Below, in pieces: positions 42,337 through 50,157 of a stretch of 64,000 bases of DNA (position 1 is its first letter; the number at the start of each line of letters is the position of its first letter). Below the pieces are notes generated by a model that was given only the letters and a program-made list of their open reading frames with translations, had not been told where the DNA came from and made no database searches. The position numbers and the translations under genes are program-made. This DNA comes from Actinomycetota bacterium. Lineage in GTDB: Bacteria > Actinomycetota > Thermoleophilia > BMS3ABIN01. The stretch spans positions 62,001 through 126,000 of the forward strand of contig JACRMB010000001.1 in the NCBI GenBank assembly GCA_016235065.1, in the 5' to 3' direction.

Positions 42337-42804
42337 TTATTCCTTCTCCGGCTTCGTTTCTTTTTTAGCTGTCTTGGTTTCGGCCTTGGCTGATTTTGTT
42401 TCCGCCTTGGCCTTCGCTGCCTTCGGCTCGGCTTTTGCAGCCGCTTCAGCTTTCGGAGCGGCCTTCGTCTCAGCCTTCGCCTCGGTCTTCTTCCCGCCCG
42501 GACCGGTTATGGTCTGGATGGACACCTTCGAGAGACGGCTGCGATGGCCCTTTGTGCGCCGGTAGCCGCTCTTGGGCTTGTACTTGAAAACGCGGATCTT
42601 CTCGCCAAGCAGGTGCTCTTCCACCTTGGCCTTGACCTTGGCGCCCTTGAGCTCAGCCGCAGTCACGGCCTTCTGCTCGCCACCCAGGAGGAGCGGAGTC
42701 AGTGACAGGGATTTGCCCTCGTCGAGATCGACCCGGTCTACCAGCAGCTCGTCGCCCTGTGAGACTTTATATTGTTTTCCGCCAAGTTCTATTACCGCGT
42801 ACAT
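42337..42804 (-). CDS. rplU: 50S ribosomal protein L21 with Lys/Ala-rich tail
   Basis: 155 residues. The L21 core (about 1-102) shows MYAVIELGGKQYKVSQGDEL, EKIRVFKYKPKSGYRRTKGH and RSRLSKVSIQTI. The remaining about 50 residues are a Lys/Ala/Glu-rich tail (KAETKAAPKAEAAAKAEPKA), absent from typical L21. Such tails occur on actinobacterial nucleic-acid-binding proteins. A promoter lies 60 nt upstream. Confidence 0.95.
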   Translation of the reverse strand: MYAVIELGGKQYKVSQGDELLVDRVDLDEGKSLSLTPLLLGGEQKAVTAAELKGAKVKAKVEEHLLGEKIRVFKYKPKSGYRRTKGHRSRLSKVSIQTITGPGGKKTEAKAETKAAPKAEAAAKAEPKAAKAKAETKSAKAETKTAKKETKPEKE

Positions 42805-42862
42805 ATGAGTTCCTTAGATTTCTTCAGATTCATGATGATTGGCCGGAATTTGAGCCTTTGGG

Positions 42863-42871
42863 ATTATAACA
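42863..42871 (-). promoter_or_regulatory. Extended -10 promoter of rplU-rpmA
   Basis: TGTTATAAT on the minus strand (TG-n-TATAAT), 59 nt upstream of the rplU ATG; no good -35. Confidence 0.55.
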
Positions 42872-43025
42872 GCGAGGGGATGTTAATGCCAGCTTTGGGA
42901 TTTTCCGCGCTTAGAGACTGAAATGAACAATCGAAATAGCACGTATCCAGGGTTGGCGCTCCAATGATAGATGACACCTGCAACCCCGGCATATCCAAAT
43001 GGCAAAGGAATACAGCCTGGAATAA

Positions 43026-43397
43026 TTATGGCCTGCTGACGGTATTTATCCCGATCATCTTCCGGAAAAATGAGCTCCAGGAGGCATGTCGAATGATTAT
43101 GTATAGCGGAAAAACGGTTATCACTATAAAAGCAGATAGGGTTAGGGAACCAGAATAGAGGTTCAGATATCCCAAGCTGAAGATCGCGAACCATATATGA
43201 TCGCCTGCTTCCCAGGAAACCGTCAGTGCGGCGGCCAAAGCAAAGATGATGGCCCAAATCATAAGTTCGTCACTTATTGAAAGTTCAATCGCTTGACCAG
43301 ATGGTCTTGTCGTGCCCCAAATAAGGAGTATCAAGAAGGGCAGCGTAGAGAAAACAAGAATGGCGATCGTTGATTTTCTCAGCCCAAGCGAAGACAT
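43026..43397 (-). CDS. Small polytopic membrane protein, unknown, possibly frameshifted
   Basis: 123 residues with four hydrophobic helices (TIAILVFSTLPFLILLIWG; LMIWAIIFALAAALTVSWEAG; HIWFAIFSLGYLNLYSGSL; LTLSAFIVITVFPLYIII). It is clearly lower in G+C than its neighbours, suggesting transfer. After its stop, the next frame continues with a fifth hydrophobic stretch (IPLPFGYAGVAGVIYHW...GYVLFRLF, to 42883), so the gene may be frameshifted or the sequence may contain an indel. ATG at 43397 has GAGG 11 nt upstream. No family recognised. Confidence 0.55.
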   Translation of the reverse strand: MSSLGLRKSTIAILVFSTLPFLILLIWGTTRPSGQAIELSISDELMIWAIIFALAAALTVSWEAGDHIWFAIFSLGYLNLYSGSLTLSAFIVITVFPLYIIIRHASWSSFFRKMIGINTVSRP

Positions 43398-43503
43398 TCG
43401 GATCAAGGCCTCGACTCATAGTGATCCGGCACTTCATCAATGCCGTTTTGCTGTCCCCACCTGTCGCTAAAATCAAAGCTGCCTGTTAGGAGAAAAACTG
43501 CCG

Positions 43504-45282
43504 TCAATGCTCCTCACGGTTGATGCTCCAGTCCTGCCGCTTGGGAACGTCGACATCATCGCTCTTGTCGCCGGCGCCTGAATCATCACGGCTCGCCGCC
43601 AGGCTTTCATCCACTACGGACCCGTAAGCTGCGGTGCGGCTGACGCTGTCGATGTGTACCTTCTTGTCCTGGCCGACCATCTTGCCGGCACCGGAGATGC
43701 TGATGACGTAGCCGTCGATGCGGGCGATGCCGTCCTTAGTGTTATACATGTGCGGCTCTTCGATGCGCAGGCGAACCTCGTCTCCCTCGGCCACAGGCAG
43801 TGAAGCCCTCTGGATTGCCTCGCGGCTCCCTTCGGCTGATACCTCGAAGGTATCGATGGGGATGGTGTCCAGCCCCTCGAAACTGAAATATTTCTTGGTC
43901 TCTTCCTCGATCTCCTTGAGCTTGGCGCCGCCCTGCCCGATGAGCATCGCCGCCACCTTGGGGTGCACTTCCACCAGGAAAGCCTCGTTATTGGAGGTCT
44001 CCGCCAGGCGTCTGAGCCGCCGCTCGATGTCGAAGGCCATGGATTCCTCGGAGATTATGACGCCCTCGCCGTTGCAGGTGGGGCAGGTCTTGGTGAGGAT
44101 TCCGCGCAGACCTTCGGTGACGTTCTGCCGGGTCATCTCCACCAGGCCCAGGGGCGACAGCTCGACGATATAGGTCTTGGTGCGGTCGGTCTCCAGTTCC
44201 GCGCCCAGCGTGTCCAGCACCTGCTGGCGGTTGCGGGGCCGGGCCATGTCGATGAAGTCGATGATGATGATGCCGCCGATGTCGCGCAGGCGCAGCTGGC
44301 GCACGACTTCCTTGCAGGCCTCGATGTTGGTCTTGACGATGGTGTCTTCTAGACGGGTGCGGCCGACGTAACGGCCGGTGTTCACGTCGATGATGGTCAG
44401 CGCCTCAGTGAACTCGACGATGAGATAACCACCGCTGGGCAGATCCACCCGACGGAGCAGCGCCTGCTTGATCTCCTCGTCGACCCCGTAGGTCTCCATG
44501 AGTGGCTTGCTGCCCTGGTACATCTCCACCCGCTCGGCCAGTTTGGGTGAGGTCTTCTTGATGAAGGAGCGGATCTTGTCATATTCCTTCTGCGAATCGA
44601 CCAGCACCCGCTCGTAGGTGTCGTTGAAGATGTCGCGGATGACCTTGAGGGAGACTTCGGCTTCGGAGTAGAGCATCGCCGGCGCCTTGGAGCCCTTGTC
44701 GCGGCCCTGGATCGTCTGCCACATCTTCTCCAGGAACTTGACGTCGTTGAGCAGTTCCTTTTTTGTGACACCTTCGGCGGCGGTGCGGACGATCAGCCCT
44801 GCGCCCTTGATCTTTAGTTCCTTGCAGAGTTGCCGCAACCGCTGGCGCTCTTCGTCCGGCAGGCGGCGCGAGACTCCCACGCCGTCGCCGCCGGGAACAT
44901 AGACCATGAAGCGGCCGGGAATGGATAACTGGGTAGTGAGACGGGCGCCCTTGGTGCCCATGGGGTCCTTGACTATCTGAACGAGGATCTCCTGCCCCGA
45001 GCGGAGCATCTGGGTGATCTTCTTGGGGCGCTTGTCTGGATCTTCGTGGACCATTACTTCCTCCACGTAGAGGAAACCGTTCTTCTCGAGTCCGATGTCG
45101 ACGAAGGCCGCTTCCATGCCGGGGAGCACGTTCTCGACCTTGCCCTTGTAGATGTTGCCCGCCAGGGGCCGGCGGCCCTTCCGTTCTACGTAGATCTCGC
45201 AAAGCCGTCCATCCTCAAGTACTGCTACCTTGAGTTCGTTCGGCTCGGCGCTCACCAAGATCTGCTTGGCGCGACTAGCCAT
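43504..45282 (-). CDS. rng: Ribonuclease E/G
   Basis: 592 residues. S1 domain (GNIYKGKVENVLPGMEAAFVDIGLEKNGFLYVEE), RNase H-like and DNase I-like parts with ALTIIDVNTGRYVG, IIIIDFIDMARPRNRQQVL (catalytic Asp) and the zinc-link CPTCNGEG. A C-terminal TRAM-like segment (EGDEVRLRIEEPHMYNTKDGIARIDGYVISISGAGKMVGQ) and short acidic tail follow. It processes rRNA and degrades mRNA. Its position upstream of rplU is typical of Gram-positive/actinobacterial genomes. A leader of about 280 nt precedes it. Confidence 0.93.
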   Translation of the reverse strand: MASRAKQILVSAEPNELKVAVLEDGRLCEIYVERKGRRPLAGNIYKGKVENVLPGMEAAFVDIGLEKNGFLYVEEVMVHEDPDKRPKKITQMLRSGQEILVQIVKDPMGTKGARLTTQLSIPGRFMVYVPGGDGVGVSRRLPDEERQRLRQLCKELKIKGAGLIVRTAAEGVTKKELLNDVKFLEKMWQTIQGRDKGSKAPAMLYSEAEVSLKVIRDIFNDTYERVLVDSQKEYDKIRSFIKKTSPKLAERVEMYQGSKPLMETYGVDEEIKQALLRRVDLPSGGYLIVEFTEALTIIDVNTGRYVGRTRLEDTIVKTNIEACKEVVRQLRLRDIGGIIIIDFIDMARPRNRQQVLDTLGAELETDRTKTYIVELSPLGLVEMTRQNVTEGLRGILTKTCPTCNGEGVIISEESMAFDIERRLRRLAETSNNEAFLVEVHPKVAAMLIGQGGAKLKEIEEETKKYFSFEGLDTIPIDTFEVSAEGSREAIQRASLPVAEGDEVRLRIEEPHMYNTKDGIARIDGYVISISGAGKMVGQDKKVHIDSVSRTAAYGSVVDESLAASRDDSGAGDKSDDVDVPKRQDWSINREEH

Positions 45283-45621
45283 GAAAATTCATCTGCCTTT
45301 CGTAAAATCATGCGGTCCGGCGGCGCCTTTAGAGGAATCGCGCTTCGGCGAGACCCGGCATCTGCCACCGGCCAAAAATTTACAGGAACAAAACTTTGGA
45401 AATACACTTCCACAAATCCACCCACGGGAAACTCTTTTCTCATGAATGCGTGCTTTGGATGAATTTCCGCACGCTGCTTCATGAATCTTCCGTCACGGCC
45501 TTTCGGGCCGCCGCGGGGCGAAAAACTTTTCAGGGGTTGTCCAGCTTGAAGCGCCCCCTCGATTGTCATTATATATTATTTAGCGGAAGCGGCGCCAGAA
45601 ATCGAGGCTGCCGCAGGGTTT
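45283..45621 (-). promoter_or_regulatory. rng promoter and long 5' leader
   Basis: A -10 TATAAT lies at 45573-45568 (minus strand), giving a leader of about 280 nt before the rng ATG. The -35 element is poor. The leader contains the hairpin GGCCCGAAAGGCC and no convincing ORF. RNase E transcripts are often autoregulated through such leaders (established for E. coli); here it is inference. Confidence 0.45.
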
Positions 45622-46323
45622 TTAGCGCCGGCGGCCGTGGGGGCGTGGCCGCCCTCCCGGTCTGGGAGCCCTTGGCTGCTCTTCCTCGGTCAGCCTGATC
45701 TCAGTGCGGACGATGCGCCCGGGTGCCAGCTCGCTGCCGGCGAATCCGGAAAGAGCCGAGATGATCTCATCGGGCCGGGCTGTGCCTTCCGGGGTCACCT
45801 TCATGTCGAAGGTTATCCCGTTGCCGTCATCACGCAGGTCGATCTTTTCCACATATTTTTTTATGTCGACTTCCTTGTCCCCCTTGGGGCGATGCCGCAT
45901 CAAAACCAGTTCTCGCTGTGAGTTGTACTTGCCTACGGCGTCTTCATAGGCCGAAGCCGGCCCGGCGAATTCGATGCGGTAGGCACAGGAATCCACCCGC
46001 GCCGCCGCCTTGGCCCGGTCGTAGGTCGGACCGACGGATTTGAGTTCGATCCCCTGAGGCAACTCGTGGCTGATCTGCTTGGCCAGCTCCGTGAGCGGCG
46101 CCCGGGACTTCAAAGAAAAATCGCAGATCTCGTCCTCGCCCTCGACGCCCACGCCCAGCGGCATTGCCAGGCTGAGGATCGGCTTGGGCCGCATCCCCTG
46201 TGAAAACGCCAGCTCGACGCCGGTACGGCGCAGCGCCCGCACCAGGCAACTCAGGGTATCCAGGTGGGAGATGAACCGCGCCCGCCCGGTCTTGGAATAA
46301 CGCATCTGGTAGTTGAAGTTCAT
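45622..46323 (-). CDS. TIGR03936/DUF2344 family protein
   Basis: 233 residues. FNYQMRYSKTGRARFISHLDTLSCLVRALRRTGVELAFSQGMRPKPILSLAMPLGVGVEG is the family signature. The C-terminus is a basic Arg/Pro/Gly tail (EEEQPRAPRPGGRPRPHGRRR), likely nucleic-acid binding. It overlaps the upstream radical-SAM gene by 4 nt. In many genomes the two are fused or adjacent, and lie next to rng; function is not established but an RNA-related role is likely. Confidence 0.88.
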   Translation of the reverse strand: MNFNYQMRYSKTGRARFISHLDTLSCLVRALRRTGVELAFSQGMRPKPILSLAMPLGVGVEGEDEICDFSLKSRAPLTELAKQISHELPQGIELKSVGPTYDRAKAAARVDSCAYRIEFAGPASAYEDAVGKYNSQRELVLMRHRPKGDKEVDIKKYVEKIDLRDDGNGITFDMKVTPEGTARPDEIISALSGFAGSELAPGRIVRTEIRLTEEEQPRAPRPGGRPRPHGRRR

Positions 46324-48077
46324 TGCTTCGCTATCCTCATCCCGACGTCATCGACGCAGACGCCACAGTCCTCACAGGAGCCGGTGCGGCAATCCTCAGT
46401 GACCTCGCCGCGCTCAGCGCGCTCTTTTTCTTCCAGCAGGAATTCCTTCGTCACCCGCGAGTCGATGTCATCCCAGGGAAGCTCGGCATCGACGGCAAAA
46501 GAACGGGTCGCTTCCTGCTCGACACTGCTACCGGATGCGGCAAAGGCGGTCTCCCAGGCTTCCAGACTGAACTTCTCGGTCCAGGCGTCGAAGCGGGCCC
46601 CGGCACGCCAGGCGGCCTCGATGGCTGCGGCGGTATCGTCTCCGCCGCGGGCGATAGCGCTCTCCACCAGGCTCGGCTCGAGGTCATGGACGCTTAGCTT
46701 GATCTGCTTGCGGGGCATGTTGCGCCGCAGGAATTCGTGTTTGGCCGCGATCTCAGCGCGGCTGTTCATCCTGTACCACTGGAACGGTGTGTGGGCCTTG
46801 GGCACGAAGCTGGCGACGCTGACGTTCACCTGCACCCTGCCGGCGCTGGCGGCCTCCTGACGGCCGATACGCCTGGCCAGCTCGGCGATCTCGATTATCC
46901 CCTGCAGATCTTCCTCGGTCTCAGTGGGCAGGCCGATCATGAAATAGAGTTTTACGGTCGTACAGCCGCCGCGGAAGGCTTCGGCGATGGTCTCCTCGAT
47001 GTCCTGCGCGGTGACCTGCTTGTTGATGGCGTCGCGCAGGCGCTGGCTGCCAGCCTCCGGCGCAAGGGTGATCGAACCGCGGCGCGACGAGGTCAGCCTC
47101 AGCAGCCTGATCGCGTTCGGGTCCACCCGCAGCGAGGGAAGCGATACGGTCAGCCCAGGTTGCGACTGGGACAGGCTGGTGAGTGCTTCCTGGATGCAGC
47201 TGTAATCGGTAGTCGAGAGCGAGCTCAGCGAAGCTTCCTCGTAGCCGGTGCCTGCTACCATCTCGCCGATGGCGCGAACCACATCTTCCACAGGGCGCTC
47301 GCGGACCGGGCGGTACCAGGTGCCGGCCATGCAGAAACGGCAACCGCGGGTGCAGCCGCGCATTATCTCCAGGGCGGCGCGGTCATGGATCGCTCCCATG
47401 GAAGGAATCACCGGACGCACCGGGATCAGCGAGTAATCGAGTTCGGCCACCACCGCGCGGGTGACCTGGCGAGGGAAAGCCGGCACGTAGATGCCTTCGA
47501 TATCCGCGAGCCGCTCGAGAAGTTCGCGGCGCGGCTTACCCTTGCCCGCCTTGCAAGCTTCGAGCACCTGGGGGACCACCTGCTCGCCATCGCCGATGAG
47601 CATGAAATCAAAGAAGCGGGCGACCGGATGCGGGTTGCTGGCGCTGGGACCGCCAGCGAATACCAGCGGGTCGCCGTCGCCTCTGTCTTCCCAGTGAAGG
47701 GGGACCCCGGCGAGATCGAGCATCTCCAGGATGTTGGTATACGTCAGTTCATGCTGCAGCGTGAATCCCCAGAGGTCAGCAGTCGATACCGGCTCCCAGC
47801 TTTCCAGGGCGAACAGCGGCACGCTTTCTTCTCTCATAAGCGCAGAGAGGTCGGGCCAGGGGCAATAGGCGCGCTCGGCCCAGGCGTCGCTGTGATTGTT
47901 GATGAGCGAATATATGATCTGCACTGCCTGGTTGGCCGTGCCGATCTCGTAGACGTCGGGATAGCTGAGGACGATCCGCAGGGAATATTCCTGCTTGACC
48001 ACGCTGCCGACTTCGCCGCCGATATAGCGGGCGGGTTTCTCTACCCTCTCGAGGAGGGATTCGATTCTTTTTTCCAT
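46320..48077 (-). CDS. B12-binding-like radical SAM protein, TIGR03960 family
   Basis: 585 residues from an ATG at 48077 (a GTG at 48089 is also in frame). N-terminal B12-binding-like domain (LRIVLSYPDVYEIGTANQAVQIIYSLIN), then radical SAM core with the 4Fe-4S motif RGCTRGCRFCMAGTWYRPVRER, and GSITLAPEAGSQRLRD, KLYFMIGLPTE. The C-terminus has a second Cys cluster CRTGSCEDCGVC, probably another metal site. It forms a coupled pair with the DUF2344 protein. The reaction is unknown; RNA or ribosome modification is suspected from the linkage to rng, rplU and rpmA. Confidence 0.9.
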   Translation of the reverse strand: MEKRIESLLERVEKPARYIGGEVGSVVKQEYSLRIVLSYPDVYEIGTANQAVQIIYSLINNHSDAWAERAYCPWPDLSALMREESVPLFALESWEPVSTADLWGFTLQHELTYTNILEMLDLAGVPLHWEDRGDGDPLVFAGGPSASNPHPVARFFDFMLIGDGEQVVPQVLEACKAGKGKPRRELLERLADIEGIYVPAFPRQVTRAVVAELDYSLIPVRPVIPSMGAIHDRAALEIMRGCTRGCRFCMAGTWYRPVRERPVEDVVRAIGEMVAGTGYEEASLSSLSTTDYSCIQEALTSLSQSQPGLTVSLPSLRVDPNAIRLLRLTSSRRGSITLAPEAGSQRLRDAINKQVTAQDIEETIAEAFRGGCTTVKLYFMIGLPTETEEDLQGIIEIAELARRIGRQEAASAGRVQVNVSVASFVPKAHTPFQWYRMNSRAEIAAKHEFLRRNMPRKQIKLSVHDLEPSLVESAIARGGDDTAAAIEAAWRAGARFDAWTEKFSLEAWETAFAASGSSVEQEATRSFAVDAELPWDDIDSRVTKEFLLEEKERAERGEVTEDCRTGSCEDCGVCVDDVGMRIAKQ

Positions 48078-48136
48078 TGTCTCCGTCACCAGGATTCGAA
48101 CCCGGGAGGACCGCGGCGGCCGCTATCCCCTGAGCT
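48078..48136 (-). other. tRNA-like remnant overlapping the end of the DUF697 gene
   Basis: On the minus strand a D-arm-like AGCTCAGGGGATAG (48136-48123) is followed by a T-arm-like CCGGGTTCGAATCCTGG (48105-48089) and then CGGAGACA. The anticodon region is about 9 nt too short, and no 5' acceptor strand matches. It is not a working tRNA; it could be a decayed tRNA gene or coincidence. Confidence 0.35.
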
Positions 48137-48986
48137 GTTTCAGTTTATCTACCAGCGGCGCCAATCGTGATGGCGTTACGCGCACGGAACCGTCGAAATA
48201 AGCTTTTGCTGATTCGCCGACGGCGCGGGTGCCGGCCCAGGCGATGCCGCCCTTGACCACCCATCCGGGACCAGGCATAAAGCTCAGCGCCTGCCTGGCG
48301 AAAGCCCTCAGGCCAAAACCGGTGCCTACGACACCAAGGAGCTCAAGCGCCCGCTCCGAACCGACCGATTCACCATGAGCGGCGGCCATGCGCAGTATCA
48401 TCCGCGCCTCGTTAAGGGTCATTACCGGCATGTCGGCGCCGGGGATTATAAAAAGACAGCCCACTACCGCGTTCTGGTTGGCGGTGCGGTGGATCAGCTG
48501 GCGGCATACCTCGTCCCTGAGGGCCGGCAGTCTCGCGGCCAGGGCGACGCCTGAGTCACCAGCGGCATCAGCCACGGCCTCAGCCAGCACATCCGCGGGC
48601 GGAATACCTCCGGGGGCCATACCGACGACCCTCCTGGGACCCACACCCGGGAAGGAAACCTGCACGCCGGGCGCCTCGGTCAGCACCACGACCACGGGAG
48701 CGCCGGCGGCTTCTGCTTCGGCCAGCCTGCTCCCGAAAGAATCCGAATCCATGTCAGCCGGGGACGACACCAGGATTATCACGTCACCCTCGCCGATCCC
48801 GGAGAGCGGCGGCACCTCGGTGCCGGAGGCGGCATCGACCAGGCAGGCGGACTGGCTGGCGGATGCGCCGGCGATCAGCGCCTCGTAGACTGCGTCGACG
48901 GCATCACGATCCGAGCCCGTCACCAGCAGCCGCGCCGGGCCGTTACTGAGATCTCGGACCTCACTGAGGGCCGAATAAAGCTTCAT
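48123..48986 (-). CDS. DUF697-domain protein
   Basis: 287 residues. The N-terminal half resembles a degenerate GTPase-like Rossmann fold (RLLVTGSDRDAVDAVYEAL; DVIILVSSPADM; APVVVVLTEAPG) lacking a clear P-loop. The C-terminal half is DUF697-like (FIIPGADMPVMTLNEARMILRMAAAHGE, AFARQALSFMPGPGWVVKGGIAWAGTRAVGESAKAYF), as in YcjF. It starts 4 nt after the rodA stop (ATG; in-frame starts at 49001 and 49010 are also possible) and is thus the last gene of the mre operon. Function unknown; a membrane-associated role in the elongasome is possible. Confidence 0.78.
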   Translation of the reverse strand: MKLYSALSEVRDLSNGPARLLVTGSDRDAVDAVYEALIAGASASQSACLVDAASGTEVPPLSGIGEGDVIILVSSPADMDSDSFGSRLAEAEAAGAPVVVVLTEAPGVQVSFPGVGPRRVVGMAPGGIPPADVLAEAVADAAGDSGVALAARLPALRDEVCRQLIHRTANQNAVVGCLFIIPGADMPVMTLNEARMILRMAAAHGESVGSERALELLGVVGTGFGLRAFARQALSFMPGPGWVVKGGIAWAGTRAVGESAKAYFDGSVRVTPSRLAPLVDKLKQLRG

Positions 48987-48990
48987 CGGT

Positions 48991-50151
48991 TTAAGCGGCA
49001 TCCTGGGCACGCATATACCTCCTGTCGCCGATCAGCTTGCTGCGCACATGGATGCTCTCCAGCAAACCGATGGCCATCAAGTTGACTACCATCGAGCTCC
49101 CGCCATAGCTGACAAAGGGCAGCGGGATACCCGTGATCGGCATGATGCCGATAGTCATGCCAATGTTAACAAAAACCTGAAACAGCAGCATACTGACTAT
49201 GCCGCCCGCAATCAGACTGCCGAAGAGGCTCTCAGAGATTATGGCTATCCTGAGCCCCCGCCAGATGACCAGTATATACAACGTCAGCAGAACGGATACA
49301 CCGACGAAGCCCAGCTCTTCGCCCAGTACCGAAAAGACGAAATCGGTATGGTGCTCCGGCAGGAAGTTCAGCTGGGTCTGGGTCCCTTCGTAAAGCCCCT
49401 TGCCGGCCATCATCCCCGAACCGATGGCGATCTTCGACTGCAGCAGATGATAACCGACGCCGCCGGGATCATGCTCCGGGTTCATGAAGACCAGCAGCCG
49501 GTCGATCTGGTATGGCTTGAGCACCTGGATCCCGATCATGGGCAGCACCTTGATAATCATGAACAGCGCCCCGGTCACCGAGGCGGCAATGATGCCGAAG
49601 TGCAGCCAGCGGGTGCCGTAAAGGAACAGCAGCGCCAGGGTGATGGCGCCGAGCACCAGGGCGGTACCGAAGTCAGGCTGGATGAAGACCAGGAATGCGG
49701 GAACGGCGGCGATGCCGAGTGTCGTCAGGGTCGTCTGGGTCTCCAGTTCCCCACGGGGCCGGTCGGCAAGCCAGGCGGCCAGCACCACGATCATGCCTAT
49801 CTTCGCCAGCTCCGACGGCTGCAGGTTGAAAAATCCCAGGGGGATCCAGCGGGTGGAGCCCTTGGCTTCGGCTCCAATGACAAACAGCAGCAGCATCAGC
49901 CCGATGATCCCTAAATATATGTGCTGCCTGTAGTTCCTCAGCCCGCGGAAGTCCATGAAAGCAAGCAGCATGAGAAAGACCGAACCGATCAGGGCGGCGA
50001 TGAGCTGCACCCGCATATAATAAAAAGGACTCGGCAGGTTGGGATCTGAATGGGTCGCGCTGTAAATGATCAGCGAGCCGTAAGCCACCAGACCGGCGAC
50101 CGAGGCCAGCAGGGCATAATCGAAATGTCTCAGGTAAGTACGGAACTCCAT
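48991..50151 (-). CDS. rodA: Peptidoglycan glycosyltransferase RodA (SEDS)
   Basis: 386 residues with about ten membrane helices. Signatures STRWIPLGFFNLQPSELAKIGM, FIQPDFGTALVLGAI, LNFLPEHHTDFVFSVLGEELGF and GIPLPFVSYGGSSMVVNL are those of RodA/FtsW. It polymerises lipid II during elongation with the class B PBP next door. Confidence 0.96.
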   Translation of the reverse strand: MEFRTYLRHFDYALLASVAGLVAYGSLIIYSATHSDPNLPSPFYYMRVQLIAALIGSVFLMLLAFMDFRGLRNYRQHIYLGIIGLMLLLFVIGAEAKGSTRWIPLGFFNLQPSELAKIGMIVVLAAWLADRPRGELETQTTLTTLGIAAVPAFLVFIQPDFGTALVLGAITLALLFLYGTRWLHFGIIAASVTGALFMIIKVLPMIGIQVLKPYQIDRLLVFMNPEHDPGGVGYHLLQSKIAIGSGMMAGKGLYEGTQTQLNFLPEHHTDFVFSVLGEELGFVGVSVLLTLYILVIWRGLRIAIISESLFGSLIAGGIVSMLLFQVFVNIGMTIGIMPITGIPLPFVSYGGSSMVVNLMAIGLLESIHVRSKLIGDRRYMRAQDAA

Positions 50152-50157
50152 CAGTTA

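Noticed and set aside
46737-48170. Plus-strand open frame of about 475 codons
   Set aside because: Antisense to the radical-SAM gene; no recognisable motif.
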